Shown: positions 26,054-35,267, counted from the stretch's first letter. The stretch is DNA of 64,000 bases from Helicobacter pylori_CU (GCF_000259235.1 NC_017733.1:930001-994000); one strand, 5' to 3'. Numbers and translations: made by a program. Notes: generated from the sequence alone by a model not told the origin.

Positions 26054-26735
26054 AAAATGAAATGAGTTGTTTGTCGTGAAAAGCTTTGTTTAGTGTTTCT
26101 AATAATTTCAATCTTTCACCTTTTAAATTATGTTCTTGCACATAATCCCAAACACTTTCCAACTCTAAAATATCCCCCACCTTAAACCACCAATGTTTTT
26201 CATCATTCTCAGGCTTTTTGGCATGAAATTCAAACTTATAATTGTCTTCTGGGTTGTCCATGTTTGGCTGGTACTTCAAGTTCAAATACAAACGCCTCTC
26301 TTCGTAAGCGTTAGGGTTATTGTTTTTAGCCCACTTTTTTTTAAGCGTTCTAGTACCTTTAAGCCCGATATAAAGCGAGGTTAAACGCTGTTGGCCATCT
26401 AGGACGATATACAAATCATCACACTTGATTTGTTCAATACGGATTTTTTCATTGTGAGGCTTTCGCTCATCGTAGTTTGTAATGAATTGATAAAGTTGGA
26501 AATTGAGTTTATCGCTATCTTGTTCGTCGCTCTTGGCTATATCCTCTTTTTGTAATTTCCAAAATAAAAAAGAGCCGATAGGGTAGCCCCTAAGAATGGA
26601 GTCAAAAAGTTGCTCTATCTTTTTTTCATCGGCTTTTTTGAGCCACACGTATTCACGCTGAATGTCAGGCAAAAAATAACGAACATTCAATTCATCTACC
26701 ACTTCTTTAATGCTCTTATCCAAAAACATACTCAT
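25995..26735 (-). CDS. DUF262 (GmrSD N-terminal) domain protein, truncated by frameshift
   Basis: The 246-residue frame encodes the N-terminal DUF262 domain, which in GmrSD-type enzymes binds nucleotide and drives restriction. Visible motifs are DIQREYVWL (about residue 24), the pocket-forming LDGQQRLTSLYIGL (about residues 113-126), and GYPIGSFLFW. Translation starts at ATG 26735 after AAGGAG. The frame runs off at KYLYPCQ because T5 (A5 on plus at 26019-26023) carries one base too many; with T4 the protein continues into IFIRVNSGG and would be about 570 residues. A TATAAT box lies at 26769-26774. Confidence 0.82.
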   Translation of the reverse strand: MSMFLDKSIKEVVDELNVRYFLPDIQREYVWLKKADEKKIEQLFDSILRGYPIGSFLFWKLQKEDIAKSDEQDSDKLNFQLYQFITNYDERKPHNEKIRIEQIKCDDLYIVLDGQQRLTSLYIGLKGTRTLKKKWAKNNNPNAYEERRLYLNLKYQPNMDNPEDNYKFEFHAKKPENDEKHWWFKVGDILELESVWDYVQEHNLKGERLKLLETLNKAFHDKQLISFFEETEKNLNKVFKYLYPCQ

Positions 26736-26768
26736 GAGAATCTCCTTATCTTGTATTATTCAGGCTGT

Positions 26769-26774
26769 ATTATA
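26769..26774 (-). promoter_or_regulatory. -10 box (TATAAT, minus strand) of the DUF262 gene
   Basis: The minus strand reads TATAAT here, 34 bases upstream of the ATG at 26735, which has AAGGAG correctly spaced. The element lies in the 71-base gap to the divergent-free ABC permease gene end. Confidence 0.5.
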
Positions 26775-26806
26775 ATCAAATATTAAAGAGATTAGATTAA
26801 GCCAAT

Positions 26807-27520
26807 TTAATTTAAGATTTTTTCCACGCGCTTTTGGACCGCTTCTAAAACCAAGCAAAAAAGCCAGTAAATCAAAGCGGCTTCCAAGTAAATAGGCAAA
26901 AAGTCATAGCTGGCGTTCGCTTTTTGCTGCGCGATTCTAAAAACCTCTGCGATGGTTACCACAGAAGCTAAAGAAGTTTCTTTAAAAAGGCTGATGAAAG
27001 TGTTACTCAGGCTTGGCGTGGCGACTTTGAGCGCTTGAAAAAAGATGACATGCCAAAAGGTTTGCAAGTAATTCAAACCCAAACTCAGGCTTGAATCCCA
27101 TTGATCTTTAGGGACAGAAAGAAAGCTCGCCCTTAAAGTCTCTGAAGCGTATGCCCCCACATTAAAAGAAAACGCAATGATGCCTGCTGGGATTGGATCC
27201 ATATAAACCCCAAGGGCGGGCAAACCATAAAACACCACCACGATTTGGACCAATAAAGGCGTGCCTCTAATGATTGACACATAGAAATTCACGCCCGCTA
27301 ATAAAGCCTTATGAATGAAATGTTTAGGGGGCGCGATTTTAATGAGAGCCACCACAATGGCAATCAATAAGCCTAAAATAAAAGAGATTATCGCCAAAGG
27401 CAAAGAAATAGAAAAAGCGGCTTTTAGCATGGGGTAGAAAGCCTCTAATAATAGTTCCAAACGCTCCTTGCTCAAATCTAAAGATTCAAAAAACAAAGAC
27501 AGATTAGGGCTGGCTGACAT
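26807..27520 (-). CDS. Amino acid ABC transporter permease (YckJ/TcyB-like)
   Basis: A polar amino acid uptake permease of about 237 residues with five hydrophobic segments and the ATPase-contact loop GLNYLQTFWHVIFFQALKVA, normal for the His/Glu/Gln/Cys family. It corresponds to HP0939. The ATG at 27520 is preferred to a TTG at 27529 because GGA precedes it; either way it overlaps the end of the binding-protein gene. The pair forms a two-gene unit. No ATPase gene is adjacent, so the transporter must use a subunit encoded elsewhere. Confidence 0.88.
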   Translation of the reverse strand: MSASPNLSLFFESLDLSKERLELLLEAFYPMLKAAFSISLPLAIISFILGLLIAIVVALIKIAPPKHFIHKALLAGVNFYVSIIRGTPLLVQIVVVFYGLPALGVYMDPIPAGIIAFSFNVGAYASETLRASFLSVPKDQWDSSLSLGLNYLQTFWHVIFFQALKVATPSLSNTFISLFKETSLASVVTIAEVFRIAQQKANASYDFLPIYLEAALIYWLFCLVLEAVQKRVEKILN

Positions 27521-28274
27521 CTTTTCCAAAAAATTGTTCGCCTAAGCGTTTTAAAACCCCTTTATTGATCAATCTTTGCATCGCCTGGTTGATAAGCTCT
27601 AAGGCTTTTTCTTGGTGCTTGTTAATAACAAAGGAAGCGCCCCCATCCTTTTCTTTGGACTCCCATGCGATTTTAAAGGGGCTGTTTTTATGGGTGTTTA
27701 GGTAGTTTAAGATCGCTAAAGAACTATTTAAGGTCAAATCGGCTCGTTTTTGCGCCACCAACAACAAGGCTTGCGCCATAGAATCCACCGAAACGATTTG
27801 AGCGTCGTATTTAAAAGCGATTTCCCCATAAGTGGAGCTTAAAGTGTTAGCCGCCTTTAAGCCCCTAATGTCTTTAATATCTTTAATGCGGTTTTCATCT
27901 TTCCTGACCAGCATGATGGTGCCTGAATAGCTATAAGGCAAGCTTTTGTCAAAAGCCGCTTGGCGTTTTTTAGTCGTCAAACTCACCTGGTTAGCGACCA
28001 TATCAAAACGCCCTGATTTCAAGCCTGTAAGCATGATATCCCATGAAGTTTCGTGGAATTTGATTTTCACGCCAAGCTCTTTAGCCAACTCCCTAGCCAC
28101 TTCCACATCATAGCCGGTGAGCTTGCCCTCTTTATTGTGGTAAGTGAAAGGGGGGTAAATGCCCTCTGTGCCAACGCTGATCGTTTCTTTATTAATCAGT
28201 TTTTCATACAAGCTAGAAGCGTTCAAAAAACTCCCCAAAAAACTTATTACTAACAAAAATAAAACTTTTTTCAT
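27504..28274 (-). CDS. Periplasmic amino acid-binding protein (ABC uptake)
   Basis: A 256-residue solute-binding protein of family 3, corresponding to HP0940. The signal peptide is MKKVLFLLVISFLGSFLNAS. The mature protein starts with the family pattern ISVGTEGIYPPFTYHNKEGK, then GYDVEVARELAKELG and DMVANQVSLTTKRQ-like text (residues about 95-110). Similar proteins bind cystine, glutamine or other polar amino acids; the ligand is not decided by the sequence. It overlaps the permease start by about 17 bases and is cotranscribed with it. Confidence 0.9.
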   Translation of the reverse strand: MKKVLFLLVISFLGSFLNASSLYEKLINKETISVGTEGIYPPFTYHNKEGKLTGYDVEVARELAKELGVKIKFHETSWDIMLTGLKSGRFDMVANQVSLTTKKRQAAFDKSLPYSYSGTIMLVRKDENRIKDIKDIRGLKAANTLSSTYGEIAFKYDAQIVSVDSMAQALLLVAQKRADLTLNSSLAILNYLNTHKNSPFKIAWESKEKDGGASFVINKHQEKALELINQAMQRLINKGVLKRLGEQFFGKDVSQP

Positions 28275-28340
28275 TTTATATTTTAATCCTGAATTTTTTC
28301 AAGCATTCTAACACAAAATAAAGTTTTGCATGATTTGATT

Positions 28341-29474
28341 TTAGATATAGACGCGCTCCAAGCGTTTGGACAAAGTGCTGATAGTTTCATAAGGAATGGT
28401 GTTTAAAAGTGCAGCGATCTCGCTTGCGTCATTAGCTTTAGCGCTTTTATCCCCAAACAAAATAATCTCATCGCCCTCTTTGGCTTGAATATCATTGAGT
28501 TTGACAAAGCACTGATCCATGCACACCTTGCCAATCAAAGGGGCTAGTTGGTTATTGATTACTACTTGAATGCGATTGCCTAAAGCGCGCGCTAACCCGT
28601 CCGCATACCCTAGCGCTAAAACGCCCACTAAAGTTTCTTCATTGGTGTAAAAATGCTCGCCATAGCCAATAAATTCGCCTTTTTTAACGCTTCTGATTTG
28701 AACGATTTGGGCTTTTAAACTGATAACATTTTTCAAGATGGTTGGGCATGATTGCTTAACTTCATTAGAGGGGTAAAAACCATAGAGCATGATGCCTGGG
28801 CGATAGAGGTTTAACAAACGATTTTCATTCCCATTACACAAAGAAAGGATGCCGGCAGAATTGTAGGCATGGCGGTATTGAAATTCTATTTTTTGATCCA
28901 AAAGCTGCTCTAAAAAAGCGTTAAAGGCTTTCATTTGGTTTTTAGCATGGGTTTTAATCTTAGCATCAGCGTTGCTTAAATGCGTGAATATCCCCTCTAT
29001 TTCCAAACCTTTTAAAGCGCGGATTTTTTTAATGATTTCTATGCTTTTAAAATTAGGCTCTAAACCCAAGCGGTGCATGCCAGTATCAATTTTAAGATGC
29101 ACTTTTAAGCGTTTTTTGGCTTTTAAAGCCATTTGAGAAAAAACTTCCGCTTGTTCAAGGCTAAAAACCATAGCGCTCAAATCGTTATCAATCAGCATGG
29201 AAGCGTTAGCATTAGGGCTATAGCCTAAAATCAAAATGGGGGTTTTAGGGAAATGAGAGCGCAATTCTAAAGCTTCATCTAAAGTCGCTACCCCTAAATA
29301 ATTAGCCCCTTCTTGCAAGAAAATTTCGCTTGCCTTAATCGCACCCACCCCATAAGCGTTCGCCTTGACAACCGCCATGACACAAGCGTCTTTAGGGACA
29401 ATGCTTTTGACTGCACTAAAATTATGCCTTAAAGAAGCGGTATTTACTTCTACAAAACTCGCCCTTTTTAACAT
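28341..29474 (-). CDS. alr: Alanine racemase
   Basis: A PLP enzyme that interconverts L- and D-alanine for peptidoglycan. The 377 residues show the cofactor lysine in VMAVVKANAYGVGA (about residues 32-45), the GMHRLGLEP loop, and the C-terminal domain tyrosine region YGEHF. It corresponds to HP0941 and is the last gene of the ridA-dadA-agcS-alr run; agcS ends only six bases before its ATG. This arrangement couples synthesis of D-alanine with its uptake and breakdown. Confidence 0.96.
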   Translation of the reverse strand: MLKRASFVEVNTASLRHNFSAVKSIVPKDACVMAVVKANAYGVGAIKASEIFLQEGANYLGVATLDEALELRSHFPKTPILILGYSPNANASMLIDNDLSAMVFSLEQAEVFSQMALKAKKRLKVHLKIDTGMHRLGLEPNFKSIEIIKKIRALKGLEIEGIFTHLSNADAKIKTHAKNQMKAFNAFLEQLLDQKIEFQYRHAYNSAGILSLCNGNENRLLNLYRPGIMLYGFYPSNEVKQSCPTILKNVISLKAQIVQIRSVKKGEFIGYGEHFYTNEETLVGVLALGYADGLARALGNRIQVVINNQLAPLIGKVCMDQCFVKLNDIQAKEGDEIILFGDKSAKANDASEIAALLNTIPYETISTLSKRLERVYI

Positions 29475-29480
29475 GCCATT

Positions 29481-30833
29481 TTACTTGTTAGAATGCTTGC
29501 TAAAATACCAACGAGTTTCAGAATAAACCACTTTATGCAATAAAATCAAAGCGATTAAATTAGGGATAGCCATAAGCCCGTTAGAAAGATCCGCTAAATT
29601 CCACACAAAATCAATTTTAGCCATAGCCCCCACCATCACGCTCGCTAAAAAGATCAAGCGGTAATATTTCACTTTTTTTTCACCAAAGGCGTATTCCGTG
29701 CATTTTTCCCCATAATAAGCCCAACCAATGATCGTAGAGTAGGCAAAAAAGATCATGGTCAAAAAAATCACCACTGCCCCTAATGAGCCTAAAAAATACT
29801 CCGTGCTTTTTAGAGTGAGCAAATTAGCGCTTAATTTTTCCCCATTAGGGAGCAAGGTGTTGTATTCTGGCGCCATTAAAATCACGCTCGCTGTTGCCGA
29901 ACACACCACTAAGGTTACAATAAAAGTTTGGAGCATGGACACTAAGGCTTGGCGCACCGGGTGGCGTGTTTGAGCGCTTGCAGCAATAATGGCTGAGCTC
30001 CCTAACCCCGCTTCATTAGAATACAACCCCCTAGCCACGCCCGTTTTTATCATCGTCGCTACCAACGCGCCGCTCGCTCCGCCCACAACGGGTTTAGGGT
30101 TAAAGGCTTCTTCAAAAATGAGTTTGATCGCTTGAAGGGTTAAATCAAAATGGCTGACAATAATATAAATGATAGCGATCAAATATAAAAGCACCATAAT
30201 AGGAGCTAAGTAAGAAGTGAATTTACCAATGGATTTAATCCCCCCTATGACAATAACAGCGGTTAAAAGAGTGAGCAATAAGCCTGAAACCCAAGTAGGC
30301 AGGTTCGCTTGTTCGCTTAAAATGGAAGAAACCGCATTGGATTGCGTCATGTTACCGGTGCCAATGCTCGCAATAATCGTAAAAATCGCAAACGCCATGG
30401 CGAGTTTGGGCATGTTAAGGCCGTTTTTGATGTAATACATGGGCCCTCCGTTGTATCCAAACGCCCCTTTTTCCCTGTATTTCACCGCTAAAATCCCCTC
30501 AGAATACTTAGTCGCCATGCCAACAAGCCCAGTAACCCACATCCAAAACACCGCTCCTGGCCCTGCGATGCTGATAGCAGTCGCTACGCCTACGATACTC
30601 CCAATGCCTACGGTTGCTCCTAAAGAAAGCATGAGAGCGGAAAATTGCGAAATGTCGCCCTTAGATTGGGACTCTTTGTCAAAAAGGATTTTGATCGCAT
30701 AAAAGATCTTACTGAATTGCAAACCCCTAAGATAGAAGGTTAAAAACAAGCCGGTGCCTACTAATAAAATTTGCATGGGAATCCCCCACACAAAATTGGA
30801 TAACAAACGCACCACCGAATCAATCGTTTCCAT
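29481..30833 (-). CDS. dagA: Sodium:alanine symporter (AGCS family)
   Basis: A 450-residue inner membrane transporter of the AGCS family with about ten hydrophobic segments. Characteristic text includes GMATKYSEGILAVKYREKG (about residues 104-122), GGPMYYIKNGL and GVARGLYSNEAGLGSSAI. It corresponds to HP0942, annotated DagA for D-alanine/glycine. Its place between dadA and alr supports alanine as substrate. It is 38 bases from dadA. Confidence 0.93.
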   Translation of the reverse strand: METIDSVVRLLSNFVWGIPMQILLVGTGLFLTFYLRGLQFSKIFYAIKILFDKESQSKGDISQFSALMLSLGATVGIGSIVGVATAISIAGPGAVFWMWVTGLVGMATKYSEGILAVKYREKGAFGYNGGPMYYIKNGLNMPKLAMAFAIFTIIASIGTGNMTQSNAVSSILSEQANLPTWVSGLLLTLLTAVIVIGGIKSIGKFTSYLAPIMVLLYLIAIIYIIVSHFDLTLQAIKLIFEEAFNPKPVVGGASGALVATMIKTGVARGLYSNEAGLGSSAIIAASAQTRHPVRQALVSMLQTFIVTLVVCSATASVILMAPEYNTLLPNGEKLSANLLTLKSTEYFLGSLGAVVIFLTMIFFAYSTIIGWAYYGEKCTEYAFGEKKVKYYRLIFLASVMVGAMAKIDFVWNLADLSNGLMAIPNLIALILLHKVVYSETRWYFSKHSNK

Positions 30834-30871
30834 AAAAACTCCTTAACAAACTAGGGTTTAAAAGAAATTCC

Positions 30872-32104
30872 TTAATCCCTAAAAAATGCAGAAAAAAGCA
30901 TAATATCGGCATTTTTTTCATTCGCTCCGTCTTGGCTTAAATTGGCGATGATTTTACCAATAGCCGGGCCAAAAGTGATACCAAGCCACCCCAATCCTGT
31001 CGCATGGATTAAGTTTTTATAGCGTTTGTCATAGCCCAAATAAGGAATATCATTAGGGGTTAAAGGCCTAAAACCGCACCATTCTATGGCGTCTTTCATT
31101 TCAAAAGGCTGCGTGAAAGCGGCTAAATTCTTTTTCATGTTAGCGATTTGCTCTTTATCAATGAGGGCGTTGTTGGTGTTTAATTCTAATTTAGAGGTGA
31201 TCCTAACGGTGTCTCTTCGTGGGGTCATTGCCATGAAAATATCCGCAAATAAGGAAGAGGTTTTGGGCTTTAATTCTTCAGGCATTTTAAAGGTGATGCT
31301 ATAGCCTTTAGCCCCCATCATTAAAAAATCGTTCTTGGTTTTTTTAATAAGGGTAGGGTTAGCTCCGGTGGCTAGAATGATTGTTTCTGCTTGGATTTTT
31401 TCCTTGTGCGTGATGACGCCATCAATGAGATTATTTTTAAACTCAAAATCAACCACTTCTTCGTTATAAAGAAACTCCACGCCAACATTTTGTAGATATT
31501 CTTGTAAAGAGCGCATCACTTCGCCCGGATCCACATGCGCGTTTTCGGTTAAAAGCACGCTCCCGCAGATATTGTCATTAACAATGGGCATGTATTCTTT
31601 GGTCTCTTTGGCGCTAAGGATTTTATAAGCGCCGCTGTTATCGCAAGTTTTAAGCTTTTTTTCAAAACTTTCTTCTAGAGTGTAGATCATTAAAAGCCCG
31701 TCTTCTTTATACCAAAAATCCATGCCGTCTTCTAGCATTTGATGATAAATATCAACACTCAGCCACCCGTAGCGTTCAAACAACGCCATGGTGCGGTGCG
31801 TGGATTTGGCGTTCGCGCTTGTCATAAACTTTAAAATCCATTGATAGAGCTTTAAATTAAGCCCAAAATGGAATTTTAAAGGGGCTTGGTTTTTGAGCAT
31901 GAGTTTTAGGGTGTCTAACACCACACCAGGGCATGAGAGCGGGGCTTTTTTAAACGCAGAAATAAGCCCGGCATTCCCAAAAGAAGTGCCGTTTGCGCCA
32001 TCGCTTTTTTCAATCACGCAAACCTTATGCCCTAACTTGTGCATAGAATACGCACAAGAAAGCCCTACAATCCCACCGCCTATGACCACGACTTCTTTTT
32101 TCAT
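30872..32104 (-). CDS. dadA: D-amino acid dehydrogenase (DadA)
   Basis: A membrane-associated FAD enzyme that oxidises D-alanine and other D-amino acids to keto acids and ammonia, passing electrons to the quinone pool. The 410-residue protein has the dinucleotide motif VVVIGGGIVGLSCAYSM (residues 5-21), followed by EKSDGANGTSFGNAGLIS as in DadA, and the C-terminal WCGFRPLTPNDIPYLG and GLGWLGITFGPAIGK. It corresponds to HP0943. It lies between ridA and the alanine symporter; alanine would be fed from the racemase gene in the same run. Confidence 0.94.
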   Translation of the reverse strand: MKKEVVVIGGGIVGLSCAYSMHKLGHKVCVIEKSDGANGTSFGNAGLISAFKKAPLSCPGVVLDTLKLMLKNQAPLKFHFGLNLKLYQWILKFMTSANAKSTHRTMALFERYGWLSVDIYHQMLEDGMDFWYKEDGLLMIYTLEESFEKKLKTCDNSGAYKILSAKETKEYMPIVNDNICGSVLLTENAHVDPGEVMRSLQEYLQNVGVEFLYNEEVVDFEFKNNLIDGVITHKEKIQAETIILATGANPTLIKKTKNDFLMMGAKGYSITFKMPEELKPKTSSLFADIFMAMTPRRDTVRITSKLELNTNNALIDKEQIANMKKNLAAFTQPFEMKDAIEWCGFRPLTPNDIPYLGYDKRYKNLIHATGLGWLGITFGPAIGKIIANLSQDGANEKNADIMLFSAFFRD

Positions 32105-32126
32105 GCTGATAGTCCCTTAAATAGAA

Positions 32127-32504
32127 TCACTTAATGGCTATCGCTTCAATTTCTACTAAAGCGTCTTTAGGCAGTTTAGCCACTTGAAAGGTCGCTCTGG
32201 CCGGATAAGGCTCTGTAAAATAACTCCCATAGATTCCATTCACCACCGCAAAATCGTCTAAACTTTTCAATAAAATAGTCGTTTTAACCACGCTATCCAT
32301 CCCTAACCCTGCTTCTTTTAAAATCGCTTTGATATTTTCCATGGACTGCGTGGTTTGAGAATGAATGTCTGTGCCTTTAAACTCGCCGGTGCTCGCATCA
32401 ATGCCTAATTGCCCAGAGACAAAAACAAGATCGTTAGTAGCGATAGCTTGAGAGTAAGGGCCTATAGCCTTTGGGGCTAGCGTTGAATGGATGACTTCTT
32501 TCAT
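32127..32504 (-). CDS. ridA: Enamine/imine deaminase RidA
   Basis: A 125-residue YjgF/YER057c/UK114 family protein, HP0944. RidA hydrolyses reactive enamines and imines released by amino acid dehydrogenases and PLP enzymes. Family text includes KAIGPYSQAI (about residues 12-21), SGQLGID, and the catalytic arginine in YPARATFQVAKLPKDALVEIE. It is the first gene of the D-alanine run, and the iminopyruvate made by the next gene product, DadA, is a fitting substrate. A start at 32504 follows GGAG. Confidence 0.94.
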   Translation of the reverse strand: MKEVIHSTLAPKAIGPYSQAIATNDLVFVSGQLGIDASTGEFKGTDIHSQTTQSMENIKAILKEAGLGMDSVVKTTILLKSLDDFAVVNGIYGSYFTEPYPARATFQVAKLPKDALVEIEAIAIK

Positions 32505-32742
32505 GATTGAAACTCCTATGATGATGTGTTATGTCAGCTATTATTATGCAATCAAATTAATAAAGAAATAAAAAATGAGTACAAAAACGCCATGAATTTT
32601 CATCTTATTATTAAGGTATTGTATATTTTTTACCCATATTTAGAAATTCTTAAACGGGTTTTATTTGAATTTTAGGCTTTGTTATCATCAATTTTAAAAG
32701 CTACCACTCGCTTGCAAGCCCTTTTATTATGACTTTATTGTA

Positions 32743-32764
32743 AAAAATGCTTTTGAGCATTTTT
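32743..32764. repeat. Hairpin AAAAATGCT/AGCATTTTT, copy 1
   Basis: AAAAATGCT at 32743-32751 pairs with AGCATTTTT at 32756-32764 across a four-base loop. A second copy with the same arms is found at 53437-53457, and ATTGCC follows both within a few bases. It could work as a bidirectional terminator, as both strands end in T-runs. Confidence 0.55.
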
Positions 32765-32841
32765 ATAGACACTCATTGCCACTAAAAGAGGGCAAAGCCA
32801 CAATCTGTTTTTAAAATAGAATTAGAAATTTGGACAAAACC

Positions 32842-32871
32842 TTGACTTTTATTATTGAGTTTAGATACAAT
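32842..32871 (+). promoter_or_regulatory. Promoter of the tRNA cluster (TTGACT ... TACAAT)
   Basis: TTGACT at 32842-32847 and TACAAT at 32866-32871 are 18 bases apart, a good match to a vegetative promoter. Transcription would start near 32878, about 20 bases before tRNA-Gly. Confidence 0.6.
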
Positions 32872-32897
32872 AACAATCGTCTTTTTGAATAAAGAGC

Positions 32898-32972
32898 GCG
32901 GGAATAGCTCAGTGGTAGAGCACGACCTTGCCAAGGTCGGGGCCGCGGGTTCGATCCCCGTTTCCCGCTCCA
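32898..32972 (+). tRNA. tRNA-Gly(GCC)
   Basis: The acceptor arms GCGGGAA and TTCCCGC pair perfectly, the anticodon loop is TTGCCAA, giving anticodon GCC, and the T-arm reads GGGTTCGATCCCC-like sequence. The CCA end is encoded at 32970-32972. Confidence 0.97.
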
Positions 32973-33013
32973 TATTTTGATTTAACTTCTAGAGCATGGT
33001 TTCTATTTAGTTT

Positions 33014-33100
33014 GCCCAGGTGGTGGAATTGGTAGACACAAGGGACTTAAAATCCCTCGGTAGCAATACCGTGCCGGTTCAAGTCCGGCTTTGGGCACCA
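33014..33100 (+). tRNA. tRNA-Leu(UAA)
   Basis: The acceptor arm GCCCAGG pairs with TTTGGGC, the anticodon stem AGGGA/TCCCT closes loop CTTAAAA with anticodon TAA, and a long variable arm marks a class II tRNA. CCA is encoded at 33098-33100. Confidence 0.96.
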
Positions 33101-33152
33101 TTTTTGAGTGCGATTTGATTTTATTTTTTAATATGCTAGTGTTAAAATTTAA

Positions 33153-33227
33153 GGCGACATAGCCAAGTGGTAAGGCATGGGTCTGCAAAACCTTGATTCC
33201 CCGGTTCGAATCCGGGTGTCGCCTCCA
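33153..33227 (+). tRNA. tRNA-Cys(GCA)
   Basis: The acceptor arm GGCGACA pairs with TGTCGCC, the anticodon loop CTGCAAA gives GCA, and the T-loop GGTTCGAATCC is standard. CCA is encoded at 33225-33227. Confidence 0.96.
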
Positions 33228-33274
33228 TATTGTAGTCATTTAGGGACTTTTGTAAGGGACTTTTATGAAAATAG

Positions 33275-33362
33275 CGGGAGATGGCTGAGTGGTTGAAAGC
33301 GGCGGTCTTGAAAACCGTTGAGGGTCATACCTCCGGGGGTTCGAATCCCTCTCTCCCGGCCA
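33275..33362 (+). tRNA. tRNA-Ser(UGA)
   Basis: The acceptor arm CGGGAGA pairs with TCTCCCG, the anticodon loop CTTGAAA gives TGA, and a long variable arm (class II) is present. CCA is encoded at 33360-33362. It is the last gene of the four-tRNA cluster. Confidence 0.96.
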
Positions 33363-33491
33363 CTTGATTAAAATCTTTTAAGCGATTTGTTTTGGCAAAT
33401 TCATCTCTTCTTTTAATTAATAAAGAATTTTGTGAATATTGATTGTCTCTTTTAATTGAAATTTAAAGATTAGTTTAAAGGATTTTATTCG

Positions 33492-34982
33492 GTGGGATTG
33501 TCAGCATCAAGCCTTATTGTTCCTTTTAGCGTTATTTTAATGGTGGTTTTCACTAAAAGAGTCGCGCTCTCGTTGTTTGTGGGCATTTTAGTGAGCGCTG
33601 TTTTAATGCATTCGTTACACCTTTCTTACATCGTAGAATATGCCTATACTAAAATCACTTCCGTTTTTTACACTTACGAGCCAGAAAAAGGGCTTCATTT
33701 CAATCTTTCCAACCTCTATGTTTTTGGGTTTTTAATCTTTTTAGGCGTCTTAAGCCAGGTGATTTTAAAATCCGGTAGCGTGCAGAACTTTGTCAAAAAA
33801 GCCAAACAATACTCCAAAAACGCCAAAACCCCTGAATTTATCGCCTTTTTTTCAGGCATCATTATTTTTGTAGATGATTATTTTAACGCCTTAACCGTGG
33901 GGCAAATCTCAAAATCTTTAAACGACGCTCATAACTCCACACGAGAACGCCTAGCTTATATTATAGACTCCACTTCAGCGCCGGTATGCTTATTAGTCCC
34001 TATTTCTAGCTGGGGGGCATATATCATGGGGATCATGAATAACGACAGCTCGCCCTTATTAAAAGATAGTTTTTCGGTGCTTGTGCAAAGCTTGAGCAGT
34101 AATTATTATGCGATTTTTGCGCTCATTGCAGTCTTTCTCACTATTTTATGGCAAATCAACCTCCCTAGCATGAGGAAGTATCAAAACATAGGCGTGAAGG
34201 ATTTTTATAGCGAACAAGAAGAAAGCTCTTCAAAACTAGCCCCCTTAAGCCTGTTACCCCTTTCTATTTTATTATTGATCGTGTCCATTTCATCATTGAT
34301 TTTTTATACAGGAGTGGTCTTAAAAAACACTGATGCGAGTTTTTCGCTCTTTTATGGGGGGCTGTTTTCGCTCATTATCACCTATCTTTTAGCTTATAAG
34401 TTTTTAGAAAAAGGGAGTTTTTTTAAACTCATGTTGGATGGCTTTAAGAGTGTGGGGCCGGCGATACTAGTCTTAACGCTCGCTTGGGCTATCGGGCCTG
34501 TGATCAGAGATGACGCTCAAACGGGGATTTACTTGGCCCACATCAGCAAGGGATTTTTAAATAGTGGGGGAGGCGCGTATATGCCTTTAATCTTTTTTTT
34601 AATCTCTGGGTTTATCGCCTTTTCTACTGGAACAAGCTGGGGGGCGTTTGCGATCATGCTGCCCATTGGAGCGGGCATGGCTAATGAAAGCGATATTATT
34701 TTGATCGTTTCAGCGATCCTTTCAGGCGCGGTTTATGGCGATCACACAAGCCCCATTTCTGACACGACTATACTATCGGCTACGGGGGCAGGGTGTTCGG
34801 TGCAAAGCCATTTTATCACACAACTCCCTTATGCGACTATTGCGATGCTTTGCAGCGCGGTGAGTTTGGGGGTGGCAAGTTTTATGCATTCGCACTCGCT
34901 CGCTCTTTTAATCGGTGTGGTTTTGCTTGTGGGGGTGTTTTATCTTTTAAAAAAATTTTATGGTGAAAATCTAAAAACTTAA
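33492..34982 (+). CDS. nhaC: NhaC-family Na+/H+ antiporter
   Basis: A 496-residue inner membrane protein with about 11 hydrophobic segments, corresponding to HP0946. The family signature includes FFSGIIIFVDDYFNALTVGQ (about residues 116-135), DSTSAPVCLLVPISSWGAY, and TGTSWGAFAIMLPIGAGMA with VYGDHTSPISDTTI further on. It starts with GTG at 33492, after AAGGA. It probably exchanges sodium for protons, though some NhaC-like proteins carry organic acids. The gene stands alone after the tRNA cluster. Confidence 0.85.
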   Translation: MGLSASSLIVPFSVILMVVFTKRVALSLFVGILVSAVLMHSLHLSYIVEYAYTKITSVFYTYEPEKGLHFNLSNLYVFGFLIFLGVLSQVILKSGSVQNFVKKAKQYSKNAKTPEFIAFFSGIIIFVDDYFNALTVGQISKSLNDAHNSTRERLAYIIDSTSAPVCLLVPISSWGAYIMGIMNNDSSPLLKDSFSVLVQSLSSNYYAIFALIAVFLTILWQINLPSMRKYQNIGVKDFYSEQEESSSKLAPLSLLPLSILLLIVSISSLIFYTGVVLKNTDASFSLFYGGLFSLIITYLLAYKFLEKGSFFKLMLDGFKSVGPAILVLTLAWAIGPVIRDDAQTGIYLAHISKGFLNSGGGAYMPLIFFLISGFIAFSTGTSWGAFAIMLPIGAGMANESDIILIVSAILSGAVYGDHTSPISDTTILSATGAGCSVQSHFITQLPYATIAMLCSAVSLGVASFMHSHSLALLIGVVLLVGVFYLLKKFYGENLKT

Positions 34983-35267
34983 ATTGGGCATTGACCTAAA
35001 AATTTAAAAATCCCATTTTTTAAAATTAAAATAAGGTTTTGGCGATCCATGTTGGATTAAAAAAGAGTCTTATCTCATTATCAATCAATTTAAAAAAGTT
35101 GTTCAAAAATAACCATACAATTATAAAAATCTTCACAAACCTCTAAATCGTAACGCTTTTTTTAAAAATACATTTTTTTTAATTTTTTAATCAACCATTA
35201 AGGTGTTTTAAGTTAAATTTCCTTATCTGTTAAACATACGGATAATGTTATATCTTAAGGAAAGAAA
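34983..35267. other. AT-rich spacer after nhaC
   Basis: No gene is visible. The end carries a probable ribosome binding site (AAGGA at about 35257) for the outer membrane protein remnant that follows. Confidence 0.4.

Larger units (their letters stand above)
32505..32897. other. Spacer between ridA and the tRNA cluster
   Basis: No convincing gene lies in these 393 bases. The stretch contains a short hairpin (32743-32764) and the tRNA promoter (32842-32871). The ridA promoter should lie near 32540, where the minus strand reads CATAAT, a weak match. Confidence 0.4.

Noticed and set aside
26807..28274. Apparent loss of the ATPase from the amino acid ABC transporter
   Set aside because: The neighbouring DNA shows no remnant of an ATPase gene, and H. 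pylori encodes shared ATPases elsewhere, so this is not evidence of gene decay.
32782..33239. Two minus-strand frames over the tRNA cluster, with text such as RETGIEPAAPTLARSC and RHPDSNRGIKVLQTHAL
   Set aside because: They are antisense translations of the tRNA genes, a well-known source of false protein annotations.
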